DNA of 64,000 nucleotides from Halolamina pelagica (lineage in GTDB: Archaea > Halobacteriota > Halobacteria > Halobacteriales > Haloferacaceae): the NCBI RefSeq assembly GCF_001307315.1, contig NZ_LGUC01000001.1, forward strand, positions 1-64,000. The letters run 5' to 3'. Each line of letters begins with the position of its first letter. The first letter of the stretch is position 1. The notes under the pieces are model-generated. The model worked only from the letters and a program-made list of their open reading frames with translations, did not search any database and was not told the DNA's origin. Positions 47,806-57,644 of the stretch are shown here, in pieces. The position numbers and the translations under genes are program-made.

Positions 47806-47902
47806 GCATAGCCTATGTAGTTAAACTTACTTAACGGTATGGTTAGCGTAGAATATCCGGACTCCCATCGACGGTGGACTGTGTAGGAGTTGTCGGATTC
47901 AC

Positions 47903-47922
47903 TCCCGCCGTAAACGGCGGGA
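47903..47922. repeat. Palindrome upstream of tnpB
   Basis: TCCCGCCG-TAAA-CGGCGGGA forms a perfect 8-bp stem with the same loop as the palindrome at 46503, in the same orientation. It marks the probable left end of the element. Confidence 0.6.
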
Positions 47923-48283
47923 TTCTCTCCTCGAAGAAAGATAGCGCCGCTACAGTCTTGGAAGTCACGAGAGACGGCGTCTACGGACGCTGTGCTGGTC
48001 ATCGACGATCAGCACGTCGACAGCGGACTATCGACGGTGATCGGTGGCCCAGAAGGCGCGACGTTGCCTCGGGAAAGTTCTCGAGAAGCAACGAGGGTCT
48101 GATCGGGCCGCCGAGCGACCCTCTTGTTCAGACACCATATGCGGTGACACAGCCGGTGAGTGGGGTTTGGGAGTGTCGCATCCGGGAGCGACCAGCGGGA
48201 GCGAGCGGTTCTCCGGCTGATGGAGAAGCCGATCGCTGAACCGCGCCACCGCCGTTTATGCACCGTCTCCGTGTAGGGCCCGT
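47923..48283. other. Intergenic region, no gene seen
   Basis: No frame here has coding character; open frames at 48009-48263 (-) and 47874-48239 (+) are unsupported. The stretch holds the promoter region of the aldehyde dehydrogenase gene. Confidence 0.5.
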
Positions 48284-49839
48284 ATGCACACCAGCCGGGT
48301 CGGGGAGGACCGACTCGAATCGCTCCGTGAAGCCCTCGTCGTGACCGGAGAGCGGGAGCGGTTGGACGTGATCGCGCCGTTTCACGGCGCCCCGTTCACG
48401 TCGATTCCCGCAGGGACGGCGGCGGATGTCGAGGTTGCCGTCGAGCGGGCCGAGGCCGCACAAGCGTCGTGGGCCGGTCGTCCAGTAACCGAGCGGGCGG
48501 CCGTTCTGGAGCGATACGCCGACCGGATGCTCGATGCACAGGACGAGCTACTCGATATCGCGCAGTTGGAAACGGGAAAGACCCGGCGGGACGCCTTCGA
48601 GGAAGTGCTCGACGTCGTCCAGACAGCCACCCATTACGCCGATGCCGGCCCGGAACTGCTCGAGAGCGAACGTCGCAGTGGGGCCATGCCGGGGCTGACG
48701 AAGGCCACGGTGCACCAGCGGCCGAAAGGAGTAGCCGGGTTCATCGCGCCGTGGAACTACCCCGTCACGCTGTCGGTTTCCGACGCGCTGCCGGCGCTGC
48801 TCGCTGGCAACGCCGTGGTGTTGAAACCCGCCGAGGAGACCACCCACACGGCGCTCCTGGCTCGCCAGTTGCTCGTCGACGCCGGCCTCCCGCCGGCGCT
48901 GTTTCAGGTCGTGTCCGGGACCGGTGAACGGGTGGGGGCCGAGCTCGTCGACCGCGTCGACTACGTCTGTTTCACCGGCTCGACCGCGGCGGGGCGGCGT
49001 GTCGCCGAACGCGCCGGCCGGGCGCTCATCGACTGCTCGCTCGAACTCGGCGGGAAGAACCCGCTGCTGGTCCTCGACGACGCTGACCCGGAGAAGGCCG
49101 CTCGTGGGGCGATCCGTGCCTGCTTCCCGAACGCGGGCCAGCTCTGTATCAGCGCCGAGCGGCTCTACATCCACGAGTCGGTGTACGACGCGTTCCGCGA
49201 CGCCTTCGTCGCCGAGACACGGGCCCTCGACCTCGGAACCGGGTTCGCGTACGGGCCGGATGTGGGGTCGCTGCAGTCCGCCGCACAACTAGAGAAGACC
49301 GAACGCCACGTGGCCGACGCCGTCGAGACGGGTGCCGACGTGCTCGTCGGGGGCGGCATCGACCGGACGTGGGCCCGTACTTCTACGAACCGACGGTGCT
49401 CGAAAACGTCACGCCCGAGATGACCCTCTTCGACGAGGAAACGTTCGGGCCAGTGGTGAGCCTCTACCCGGTCGCGAGCGTCGACGACGCCGTCGACCGG
49501 GCGAACGATTCCCGATACGGGCTGAACGCCTCCGTCTGGACGGGCGATCGCGACCGCGGCGAGCGCGTCGCCGAACGCATCGACTGCGGCACGGTGAACG
49601 TCAACGAGGCCTACGCGGCTGCATGGGCGTCGGTCGATGCCCCCATGGGCGGGATGGGTGATTCGGGGCTCGGTCGGCGACACGGCGACGAGGGGCTGTT
49701 GAAGTACACGGAGGCCCAGACGGTGGCGGTCCAACGGGGGCTCCAAATCGGGCCGGGGCCGCTTCCGGACGGCGTCTGGGCACGGGTGATGACCGGGTTC
49801 TCGAGGCTTCTCAAGCGACTACCGGGGTGGTTGCGGTGA
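48284..49839 (+). CDS. NAD(P)-dependent aldehyde dehydrogenase (succinate-semialdehyde type), one frameshift
   Basis: This enzyme oxidises an aldehyde to the acid. The protein begins MHTSRVGEDRLESLREALV. It has FIAPWNYPVTLSVSDALPAL, the nucleotide loop FTGSTAAGRRV, the active-site Glu in LELGGKNPLLVLDDAD and the catalytic Cys in NAGQLCISAERLY. A lost G near 49370 breaks the frame; restoring it continues DVGPYFYEPTVLENV through FGPVVSLYPV to the C-terminus. The corrected length is 518 residues, slightly long because of a basic tail (SRLLKRLPGWLR) that may associate with membrane. The stop overlaps the next start as GTGA. Confidence 0.88.
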
Positions 49840-50912
49840 CCGCCTCCGAGGTGTTCGTCACGGGGTTCCCCGGCTTCCTCGGGGCATCCCTCCTCGAGCG
49901 GCTCGTGACACGGACGGAGACGGTCCACTGTCTCGTCCAACCGAAGTACCGGGCGGCCGCCGAGGCCCGCGCGGCCGAGCTCGTCGGCGACGACTGGGGA
50001 GCGGACGTCCGCCTCTACGACGGGGACATCACCGAACAGGGGCTCGGCCTCGACGCCGCGGACAGAAGCGCGCTTCACGCCGCTGTCGGGGAGGTGTTCC
50101 ATCTCGCTGCGGTGTACGATCTGGGCGTAAGTCGTGCGGTCGCCGAGGCGGTCAACGTCGACGGGACCCGGCACGTCCTCGAGTTCGCCACCGCGTGTGC
50201 CGTCGAGCGGTTCCAGTACGTGAGCACCTGCTACGTGAGCGGGCGCTACGACGGCGTGTTCACCGAGTCGGACCTCGACGTGGGCCAATCCTTCAACAAC
50301 CACTACGAGGCGACGAAGTTCGAAGCCGAGCGCCTGGTGCAGGCGCGCATGGAGGAGGAGTTCCCGGCGACCGTGTACCGACCCGCCATCGTCGTCGGGC
50401 ACAGCGAAACCGGGGAAACCGAGAAGTACGACGGCCCGTACTACGTGTTGCGCTGGCTGCAGCGCTGTCCAGGCGTCGCCCCGCTCCCGTGGTTCCCGGG
50501 CGCGGACGTGACGGAGTTGAACGTCGTCCCGTGGGACTTCGTCGTCGAGGCGATCGACTACCTGAGCCAGCACGGCGAGCCCGGGGCAGTGTACCAGCTC
50601 TGTGACCCCAACCCGCCGACGATCCCCGAGCTCACGCGGCTGTTCGCCGAGGCCACGAACACCCGGGTGCTCCCCGTCCCGGCCACGCCGGGCGTCGGGA
50701 AGCGCCTGCTCGGGACGCGGGCGGCCCGCTCAGTGACGGGGATCCCACCGGAGACGCTCGACTACTTCACGCTCCCGACGCGGTACGTCAACCCCGCCAC
50801 TCGCCGCGCACTCGCGGGGAGCGGTATCCGGTGTCCGCCCTTCGCCTCGTACGTGGACGTGCTCGTCGAGTACGCGCGCACGCACGAGGCGCGGTCCGAC
50901 GCGATGACGTGA
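49836..50912 (+). CDS. NAD(P)-binding thioester-reductase/male-sterility type SDR
   Basis: The 358-residue protein from GTG 49836 starts MTASEVFVTGFPGFLGASLLERLV (GxxGxxG) and has HLAAVYDLGV, VSTCYVSGRY and the catalytic HYEATKFEAE (YxxxK). The Rossmann domain plus the VYRPAIVVGHSETGE segment resembles the NAD-binding_4 family, which reduces acyl-CoA or acyl carrier thioesters to aldehydes. Coupling with an aldehyde dehydrogenase and the nearby acyl-CoA synthetase suggests fatty-acyl/aldehyde metabolism. Simple sugar epimerase activity is the alternative. Confidence 0.75.
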   Translation: MTASEVFVTGFPGFLGASLLERLVTRTETVHCLVQPKYRAAAEARAAELVGDDWGADVRLYDGDITEQGLGLDAADRSALHAAVGEVFHLAAVYDLGVSRAVAEAVNVDGTRHVLEFATACAVERFQYVSTCYVSGRYDGVFTESDLDVGQSFNNHYEATKFEAERLVQARMEEEFPATVYRPAIVVGHSETGETEKYDGPYYVLRWLQRCPGVAPLPWFPGADVTELNVVPWDFVVEAIDYLSQHGEPGAVYQLCDPNPPTIPELTRLFAEATNTRVLPVPATPGVGKRLLGTRAARSVTGIPPETLDYFTLPTRYVNPATRRALAGSGIRCPPFASYVDVLVEYARTHEARSDAMT

Positions 50913-51017
50913 GGAGCGTGCGTGATCGCTGGGGGACGCAGGTCGGTGTCTCGCTGGCCGTGACGGGCGGGCGCACCGATCGCCGATCGAACAACTCGAA
51001 AACGAACTGGCTGCCGT

Positions 51018-52625
51018 CTACCCCTGCCCGACCATCGAGTCCTCGTCCGCCCACTCCGCCTCGCGGAGTTCGTACTTCTGGACTTTTCCGGTCGCCGTCG
51101 TCGGGAGGTTTGCGACGAACTCGACGCGGCGAATCGCTTTGTACGTGGCGAGGTTTTCGCGGGTGAACGCGACGAGGTCGTCCTCGGTGACGCCCGGGTT
51201 GTCGGGGTCGCCGGACTCGGGGACGACGAACGCCTTCGGCGTCTCCCCCCACTCGTCGTGTGGCGACGGGATGACGGCGACGTCGCTCACCGCGGGGTGG
51301 TCGAACAGGGTGTCCTCGAGTTCGATGCTGGAGATGTTCTCGCCCCCGGAGATGATGATGTCCTTCTTCCGGTCCTGAATGGAGAGAAAGCCGTTCTCGT
51401 CGACGACTGCGAAGTCCCCCATGTGGTAGTACCCCTCGAGCCGCTCGGTGAAGGCCTCCTCCGTGGCGTCGGGCTTGTTCCAGTACCCCTCCATCACCTG
51501 GTTCCCGCTGACGACGATCTCGCCGATCGTTTCGTCGTCCCAGGGGACGTCCTCGCCGTTCTCGTCGACGACCCGGACGTCGGTGCCGAGGAAGCCGATC
51601 CCCTGCCGTTTCTTCAGCGAGTAGCGGTTCTCGTCGTCGAGCAACCGGCCGGCCTCCGACGTGGTGATGAGGGGGCCGGTCTCGGTGGCGCCGTAGACGT
51701 GTATGAGGTCCCAGTCGAACGCGTCCTCGACGGTGCGGATGGTGGCCTCGGGCGGGGCGCTGCCGGCGGTCGCGGCGCGAACGTCCGCGTCCCCGGTGGT
51801 GTCGACGTCGTTGCTCGCGTGGTAGTCCTGGAGCATGTTCAGGACCGTCGGCGCCGCACAGAGGTAGGAGACGTCCTCGGCCCGGATGGTCTCGAAGATG
51901 TCGGCGGCGTCGACGCCGCGCGTGCAGACGTGGACGGCGCCGGCGCCGGTGATGGAGAAGATGTGCCCCCAGCCGTTGACGTGGAACATCGGGAGCGTCC
52001 AGAGGTACGTGTCGGTGTCCCGGATGTTCTGGTGGTAGGCGACGATGTAGGAGTGCAGCGTCTCGTTTCGGTGCGTGCGACAGACGCCCTTCGGATCGCC
52101 CGTCGTCCCCGACGTGTAGTTGATCGTGATCACATCGCTCTCGTCCATCGCCGGCCGGTCGTACGACGGGGCCGTGTCCGCGAGTTGGGCGTCGACGTCG
52201 TCCCAGTCACCCTCGACGGCGTCCGCATCGTTCGTGAGGAACGTCTCCACGGGAACCTCCTCGCGGATCGCCTCGATCTTCTCGGCGTAGTCGTAGTCCG
52301 CGTAGATCGCGGTGACGCCGGCGTCGTTCAGGATGTACGCGAAGTCCTCGGGCGTGAGGCGGTAGTTGAGCGGGGTGTGGATGGCGCCGAGCTGCATCGC
52401 GCCGTAGGCGGCTTCGAGGTGGTAATGCGTGTTCGGGTCGAGGACGGCAACGCGGTCGCCCTTCTCGACGCCGCGCCCCTGGAGGAGTGCGGAGAAGCGG
52501 TCGACCCGGTCGCCGAGTTCGTCGTACGTGAAGCGCTCGCCCGTGGCGGCGATGACGCCGGTCTCGTCGCCGTAGTACTTGCGAGCGCGGTCGAGAAAGT
52601 CAGTGACGAGAAGTGGTCGCTCCAT
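51018..52625 (-). CDS. Long-chain fatty-acid CoA ligase
   Basis: This intact 535-residue adenylate-forming enzyme starts MERPLLVTDFLDRARKYYGDETGVIA. It has INYTSGTTGDPKGVCRTH (P-loop), HVYGATETGPL (A5), YYHMGDFAVVDENGF...DRKKDIIISGGENIS (A7-A8) and LPTTATGKVQKYEL with the catalytic lysine. It activates fatty acids for beta-oxidation or lipid use. It is convergent with the thioester-reductase gene. Confidence 0.9.
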   Translation of the reverse strand: MERPLLVTDFLDRARKYYGDETGVIAATGERFTYDELGDRVDRFSALLQGRGVEKGDRVAVLDPNTHYHLEAAYGAMQLGAIHTPLNYRLTPEDFAYILNDAGVTAIYADYDYAEKIEAIREEVPVETFLTNDADAVEGDWDDVDAQLADTAPSYDRPAMDESDVITINYTSGTTGDPKGVCRTHRNETLHSYIVAYHQNIRDTDTYLWTLPMFHVNGWGHIFSITGAGAVHVCTRGVDAADIFETIRAEDVSYLCAAPTVLNMLQDYHASNDVDTTGDADVRAATAGSAPPEATIRTVEDAFDWDLIHVYGATETGPLITTSEAGRLLDDENRYSLKKRQGIGFLGTDVRVVDENGEDVPWDDETIGEIVVSGNQVMEGYWNKPDATEEAFTERLEGYYHMGDFAVVDENGFLSIQDRKKDIIISGGENISSIELEDTLFDHPAVSDVAVIPSPHDEWGETPKAFVVPESGDPDNPGVTEDDLVAFTRENLATYKAIRRVEFVANLPTTATGKVQKYELREAEWADEDSMVGQG

Positions 52626-52838
52626 CTCTGTCTAATGCAATCAACGTTCGTGTGATAGCTTTTGGGTTGGGGACAAGTTACGTACAGGAGCGCTCACGGG
52701 CGCCCTTCGGGAAGTTGAGCCCGATACCGAGTCGCACGACTAGGCCACCCAACGGACGAACGGTCACGATAGATGCCAACTACCGATACTATCTGCTACA
52801 GATATATTTATTAGCGATCATTCCAACAGCCCCCATGC
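52626..52838. other. Divergent promoter region
   Basis: This gap separates the minus-strand acyl-CoA ligase from the plus-strand zinc-finger gene. It becomes AT-rich toward the right, ending in the TATA-like tract at 52802-52812. No gene is present. Confidence 0.5.
52802..52812 (+). promoter_or_regulatory. TATA box of the C4HC3 zinc-finger gene
   Basis: ATATATTTATT lies 27-37 nt upstream of ATG 52839, consistent with a leaderless transcript. It is one of the most AT-rich stretches in this half of the window. Confidence 0.6.
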
Positions 52839-53048
52839 ATGGGACTGTTTAGCAGTGACACATACCCCTGTACGGTTTGTGGCTCGGAAGTGACGAAAAG
52901 TGATGGCGGCAGATGCCCTCGATGTGATGCCGCATTTCACGCCGAGTGTCTCAAGAACATCGGGAACGTGAAAAAGGAATCAAAACTCATCCGGAGTGAC
53001 AAGATAAAGGCCAAATGTCCGAATTGTGGCAACGTCGGTAAGTGGTGA
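52839..53048 (+). CDS. Small C4HC3 (RING/PHD-like treble-clef) zinc-finger protein
   Basis: The 69-residue protein starts MGLFSSDTYPCTVCGSEV. The metal ligands are ordered C11-x2-C14, C26-x2-C29, H34-x2-C37, C60-x2-C63, in the sequence CPRCDAAFHAEC and CPNCG. The C4-H-C3 order and a spacing of four residues before the His match binuclear treble-clef fingers of the RING/PHD group rather than simple zinc ribbons. The 22-residue basic linker (KKESKLIRSDKIKAK) lies between ligand pairs three and four. The function is unknown; protein-protein or ubiquitin-like pathway roles are speculation. It lies 99 bp before the pentapeptide-channel gene. Confidence 0.75.
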   Translation: MGLFSSDTYPCTVCGSEVTKSDGGRCPRCDAAFHAECLKNIGNVKKESKLIRSDKIKAKCPNCGNVGKW

Positions 53049-53147
53049 ACGGCGATCGGAGCGAGCGAGCCGTCACCACAACCCGGCCCAGTTCCCGAAA
53101 CCACGCTGGATCTTTTCAACAGATGTCATACAGAATGGACACCATGC

Positions 53148-56100
53148 ATGAGTGAGTGCACGTACCGCTTCGACCCAGAGGGGGGCGACGTACCGACGGA
53201 CGGCCCCTGGGAGTGCCCCCACGAGCGCTACGAGGGCGCCGATACGTGTGTGTTCCACCTCTCGCCCGCAGAACGGGCAGAGTACGGCGTCGATGACCAG
53301 ACGATCGCGGCGGCGTTCCGCGAGGTCGCAACCGCGACCGGCCGCCGAAAGAAGGAGTTAGTCGACGCGAATTTGGGCACCCTCGACCTCTCGTATGCGA
53401 TACTCGATGCCCCGGACAACTACCCGATCGACTTGCGACACGCCACCGTTTCCGGGGATATCGACCTCTCAAACGCCGAGATTCACCAGCCACTGGATCT
53501 CCGACACGCCGAACTGGAGCGACTGGATCTGACTGATGCTGCGTTGACCAGTACGCTACGCATGAACCGCTGTACGTGCGATGGCCCAATCGTCGGAGAG
53601 GGGCGGTCTTCGAGGACGGCCTCGACGTTCGCCAGGGGTCGTTCAGCGCACGCGTCATCCTCGATGAGGCACGGTTTCACGGCGATGCCTGTTTCAAGGA
53701 AACCGTGTTCGAGGGGCCGGCGCAGTTTCGGGGTGCCGAGTTCAACGGCGACGCGAACCTCCTCGACGACGACGCCTGTTTCGAGGACGCGACGTTTGCG
53801 GCGGACGCGGCGTTCACCAAGGCCCAGTTCCGGTACGCCGACTTCGTGCGCGTGACGTTCGACGGGGAGGTCGAGTTCGAAGAGGCGACGTTCGACGGGG
53901 ACGCCGAGTTCCGAGCGGCGACGTTCCGGGAGCGAGCGGGGTTTCGCGGAGCGGAGTTCCACGGCGACGCGAACGTGCGCATCGACGACGCCACGTTCGC
54001 GGACGCCCGGTTCGCGGGCGACGCCGTATTCGACGGCGCGGCGTTCCGGATGGCCGTGTTTGCCAACGCCACGTTCGAACAGGGGGCGGCGTTCGACGAT
54101 ACCCGCTTTGAGGGTGACACAACGTTCTCCGGCGCAGCCTTCGGTGACGAGACCGGGTTCGATGAGGCCCGGTTTTACGATGACGCCGCCTTCGAGGGGA
54201 CGACGTTTAACGGGGCGCTCTCACTCCGAGGGGCGGAGTTCCACGGCGGCGACAACGTCGAAGACGACGATCTCACGTTCGAGACCGCAGTGTTCGACGG
54301 CCCGGTCGACGCGACTCGGGCGGAGTTCAGCCTGGCGACGTTTACTGACGCGTCGTTCACCGCTACGGTCTCTTTCGACGAGACGACGTTTGACGGCGAT
54401 GTCGCGTTCACACGGGCAAGCTTCACGGGGCCAATCTCGTTCGACGAGGCCCGGTTTCACGCGGATACGAGTTTTGCCGCGACGACGTTTGCGTCAACGC
54501 TCTCGTTACGTGGCGTGGAGTTTCAGGGGGGCGACAACGTCGAAGACGACGACATCACGTTCGAGGCCGCCGAATTCGGCGGCGACGTCGACGCCGAACG
54601 GGCCGAGTTCGGCCTTGGGTGTTTCAGTGACGCCACGTTCGAAGCCGGTGCGAGTTTCGACCACGCGTCCTTCACTGCGGGGGTAACGTTCGAGGACGCG
54701 ACGTTCGGTGGCGTCGCCCAGTTTACTGAGGCGTCCTTCGGCGACGATACCTCGTTCGAGAACTGCCTGTTCGAGTCGGCGGCCGTGTTCCCGGGCGTCG
54801 AATTTGCGGGTGGCGACAACGTCGAGGACGACGACCTCACGTTCAGGGACGCCACGATCAAGGGGCCGGTCGATTTCCGGCGGGGACAGTTCCAGTACGC
54901 GAACTTCGGTGGCGTGACGGTCGACGGGCCTGCCGACTTCTCGAACGCCGTCTTCGAACTCGAGGGTGATTTCTCGACGACGACGTGGAGTGACGAGGTG
55001 ACGTTTCTGGAGGCGCGCTTCCGGAACGATGCTGACTTCGCCGGCGTCGCGTTCGCGACTGCCGCGGAGTTCCGCGGCACCGAGTTCCAGGGCGGGGCGA
55101 ACAGTGAAGCGGACGATCTCTGTATGGCGGAGGCGACGTTTGGCGGCGTTGCCGACTTCGAGGCGGTCGAGTTCCGCTATGCCACCTTCCGGAACGCGGC
55201 ATTTCACGGGACTGCAGAGTTCGCTGAATCGCGGTTCGGCGACGATGCGCAGTTCGAGGGCGCCGTCTTTGCGGGGGAAGTCGTCTTCGACGAAGCCCGG
55301 TTCACCGACGATGCGAGCTTCACGGACGTGCAGGTCCAGGGCGATGCCAGGTTTCGGGGCGCCGAGTTCCGTGGCGGCGCAAACATGCTTGACGACGATG
55401 CGACGTTCACCGACGCCGCCTTCGAGGGGAACGTAACCTTCGAGCAGGCGCTGTTCGGCTATGCGGATTTCACGAACCTGACGGTGGCGGGCGACGCCGT
55501 GTTCAGAGCCGCGACGTTCGACGGCGTCGCGACGTTCGAACACCAACGAGTTGCGGGGAAAACGGACTTCGACAGGGCGACGTTCACCGAGAACGCGACG
55601 TTCTCAGGCGTCCGGTACGGCGGAGAAGCACGGTTCGACCAGTGTCGCTTCGAAACCAACGTCGACTTCACCGCTGCGAGGTTCGAGGGACAGACGCTGT
55701 TCACCGGCACGAAGTTCGAAGGCAGTCCAACGGTACTGGCTGACGACGCAGACTTCCGCGAGGCCACCTTCGAAGCCCAGGCCGACTTCGACGAGGCCGA
55801 GTTCAAGTACGGGAACTTCGGCGACGCGACGTTCGAAGCGGCCGTCTCGTTCACGCGGACCGGGTTCGAGGACGGGGGTGCATACACCGATGCTGTCGTC
55901 CAGGGGGCGTTCGAGATGAGCTATGCGCAGTTCGCCGGTGACGCCGCTATCGACGACGTCGTGTTCCACGACGACGCGACCTTCGAAGGAGCGAAGTTCA
56001 CCGGTGGCTCGAACACGCAGTCGAGGGACGCTGTGTTCGACAACAGCGAGTTCCGCTCCGGCGCGACGTTCTCCACTGCGGAATTCAACACGGTGAGCTT

Positions 56101-57016
56101 CGACGGGACGCGGTTCCATGCGGAGCCCGATTTCGACCGGGCCCGGTTCCTCGACAGGATGTACCTGCAGATCGCGCCGGCCGCCGACGCGATCAAAGTG
56201 AACCTGAGCCACGCCGAGCTCAACGGTGGCCGGATCGTCCAGCCAGCGAGCGGCGGGACGTTCTACGACCTCACGGCGGCGACGGTACGTGATGTACGGT
56301 TCGAGCCGAACGACAGCGAGCTCGAACTCCTCGACTACTTCCTGTTTCGGGAGACCGACTTCGACGGGTTCGATTTCTCCGAGCACTTGGAACTGCTGAG
56401 CCGGAACGACTGGAACATTCACGGCTTCAAGTACCACGAGTTCGCGGCCGACACGGACGAACTCGTGTTGGATCCGGCGACGCTGGAGCGGACCTACCTG
56501 ATGGCAAAAAACAGTGCCAACGAGTTCGGCCACCGCAAGGCGGGCTCCGAGTTCTACATTAAGGAGTTCATCTACCGCCGCAAGAAAAACAAGGCAGTCT
56601 TTCAGGACGGGTCAGTGGACACACAGTCCCGCCTGAAAGCCAGCGGGAAGTGGTTCGGTAACTGGCTGCTCTATGAGACGTGTGGGTACGGCGAACGCCT
56701 CTGGCGTATCGTCTACATCTCCGGATTGGTTGTGGTAACGTGGGCACTGCTGTACGCGACAGTGACAAGGGGGACTCGTGGGCCGGGGAGTATCACCACT
56801 GAGGGGTTCGACACCGTTGCGGGGATCGTCAGCCCGGAGGGGATCCAGATTTTGGGGCGGACGTTGTACTTCAGCCTCGTCACGTTCACGACACTCGGCT
56901 ACGGTGACGTCCAACCTGTTGGGCCCGTAGCGAGGACCCTCGCGAGTCTCGAGTCGTTCATCGGGGCGCTGTTGGTCGCACTGGTCGTATTCGTCATCGG
57001 TCGGCGGATGGCTTAA
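53148..57016 (+). CDS. Giant pentapeptide-repeat protein fused to a two-helix K+ channel, one frameshift
   Basis: After restoring a lost G near 53603 (GGGGG read as GGGG) the frame gives about 1289 residues. Residues 1-45 hold a probable zinc motif (ECPHERYEGADTCVFHLS). Residues 70 to about 990 are pentapeptide repeats of the A-x-F type forming a right-handed beta-helix. A helical linker follows (LERTYLMAKNSANEFGHRKAG and FYIKEFIYRRKK). The C-terminal 110 residues are TM1 (LWRIVYISGLVVVTWALLY), a pore helix with selectivity filter TTLGYGD (G-Y-G near residue 1252), and TM2 (FIGALLVALVVFVIG). It should form a tetrameric K+-selective pore carrying a large cytosolic rod of unknown sensing role. 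Confidence 0.88.
53730..56040 (+). repeat. 94-residue (282-bp) superrepeats inside the pentapeptide-repeat gene
   Basis: A recurring block with the form R-G-(A/V/T)-E-F-x-G-(G/D)-x-N-x-x-x-D-D-x-x-F appears about nine times (for example near 53740, 53949, 54240, 54522, 54804, 55090, 55375, 55715 and 56000). The three middle copies, with GGDNVEDDD, are spaced exactly 282 bp apart and are highly similar at DNA level. Each acidic block interrupts the regular five-residue rhythm, so it is probably a loop leaving the beta-helix. Confidence 0.75.
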
Positions 57017-57546
57017 CCGGTGACCTCTTCGTCCTCCTCGCCAGCGGCGTAGATGTTGAACTCGGTTTCGGCCTGAATGTGGTGGATGACGTAGAACGCC
57101 GCGATCAGGATCACCATCAAGAGGCCGTACGCCAGTGCCGCCATGATCGCATCGTCCTTCGTCGCGTACTTCCCGGTCCGGAAACTGATGATCTTTCGAG
57201 ACATCGCGATGAGCGCGACGTTCAACACGATCGGCAGGATGTTGAGGTCCTCGACGTACGCGATGACCGTCCGGTAGATCTCGACGATGATCAGGAGGAG
57301 CAGGGCAGTGTCGATGATCTTCAGCACAGCATTGGGGTTAGTGTACTCGCCAGAGGTGATGAGGGTGACAAGTTTGAGCCCGAGATCGTACACCCCGATC
57401 GCGAACAGGATGATCATGATGACCGCCGTCGCCAACTCCAAGATGTCCATGAGTACGTCGGTCCGCTTCCCGGTTCGTTCGAGCACGCTCTCGAAATCCA
57501 GAATATTTCGATCGATTGTACTCTGAGTCTCTTGACTATCGGCCAT
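57013..57546 (-). CDS. PsiE-like membrane protein
   Basis: The 177-residue protein starts MADSQETQSTIDRNILDFESVLERTG and has four helices (ATAVIMIILFAIGVYDLGL, ALLLLIIVEIYRTVIAYV, ILPIVLNVALIAMSRKII, LAYGLLMVILIAAFYVIHHI). The VEIYRTVIAYVED loop and the MSRKIISFRTG segment are typical of the phosphate-starvation-inducible PsiE family. Its TAA stop overlaps that of the K+-channel gene in a shared TTAA. The molecular role of PsiE is not established. Confidence 0.82.
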   Translation of the reverse strand: MADSQETQSTIDRNILDFESVLERTGKRTDVLMDILELATAVIMIILFAIGVYDLGLKLVTLITSGEYTNPNAVLKIIDTALLLLIIVEIYRTVIAYVEDLNILPIVLNVALIAMSRKIISFRTGKYATKDDAIMAALAYGLLMVILIAAFYVIHHIQAETEFNIYAAGEEDEEVTG

Positions 57547-57644
57547 GCTCAGGGGCTTAGCTGCCGAACAGAAATAACTGATCCCAGGATGACAATATCG
57601 CCTGGAAATTGTGCGTCGCTGGCTCCGATTTTGGAACTCCTGCT

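Larger units (their letters stand above)
46503..47922 (-). mobile_element. IS1341-type (IS200/IS605 superfamily) tnpB-only element
   Basis: A single tnpB gene is bracketed by two palindromes that share the core CGCCG-TAAA-CGGCG: one 33 nt after the tnpB stop (46503-46522) and one about 100 nt before its start (47903-47922). The total of about 1.42 kb is normal for tnpB-only elements. No tnpA (Y1 transposase) is present, so movement would depend on a TnpA elsewhere. The exact tips are not determined, since this superfamily makes no target duplication. Confidence 0.65.

Noticed and set aside
51258..52655. Plus-strand open frame of 465 codons
   Set aside because: It is antisense to the intact fatty-acid CoA ligase, which has all family motifs.
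54506..55546. Minus-strand open frame of 346 codons
   Set aside because: It is antisense to the repetitive pentapeptide gene; the repeats keep the other strand open.
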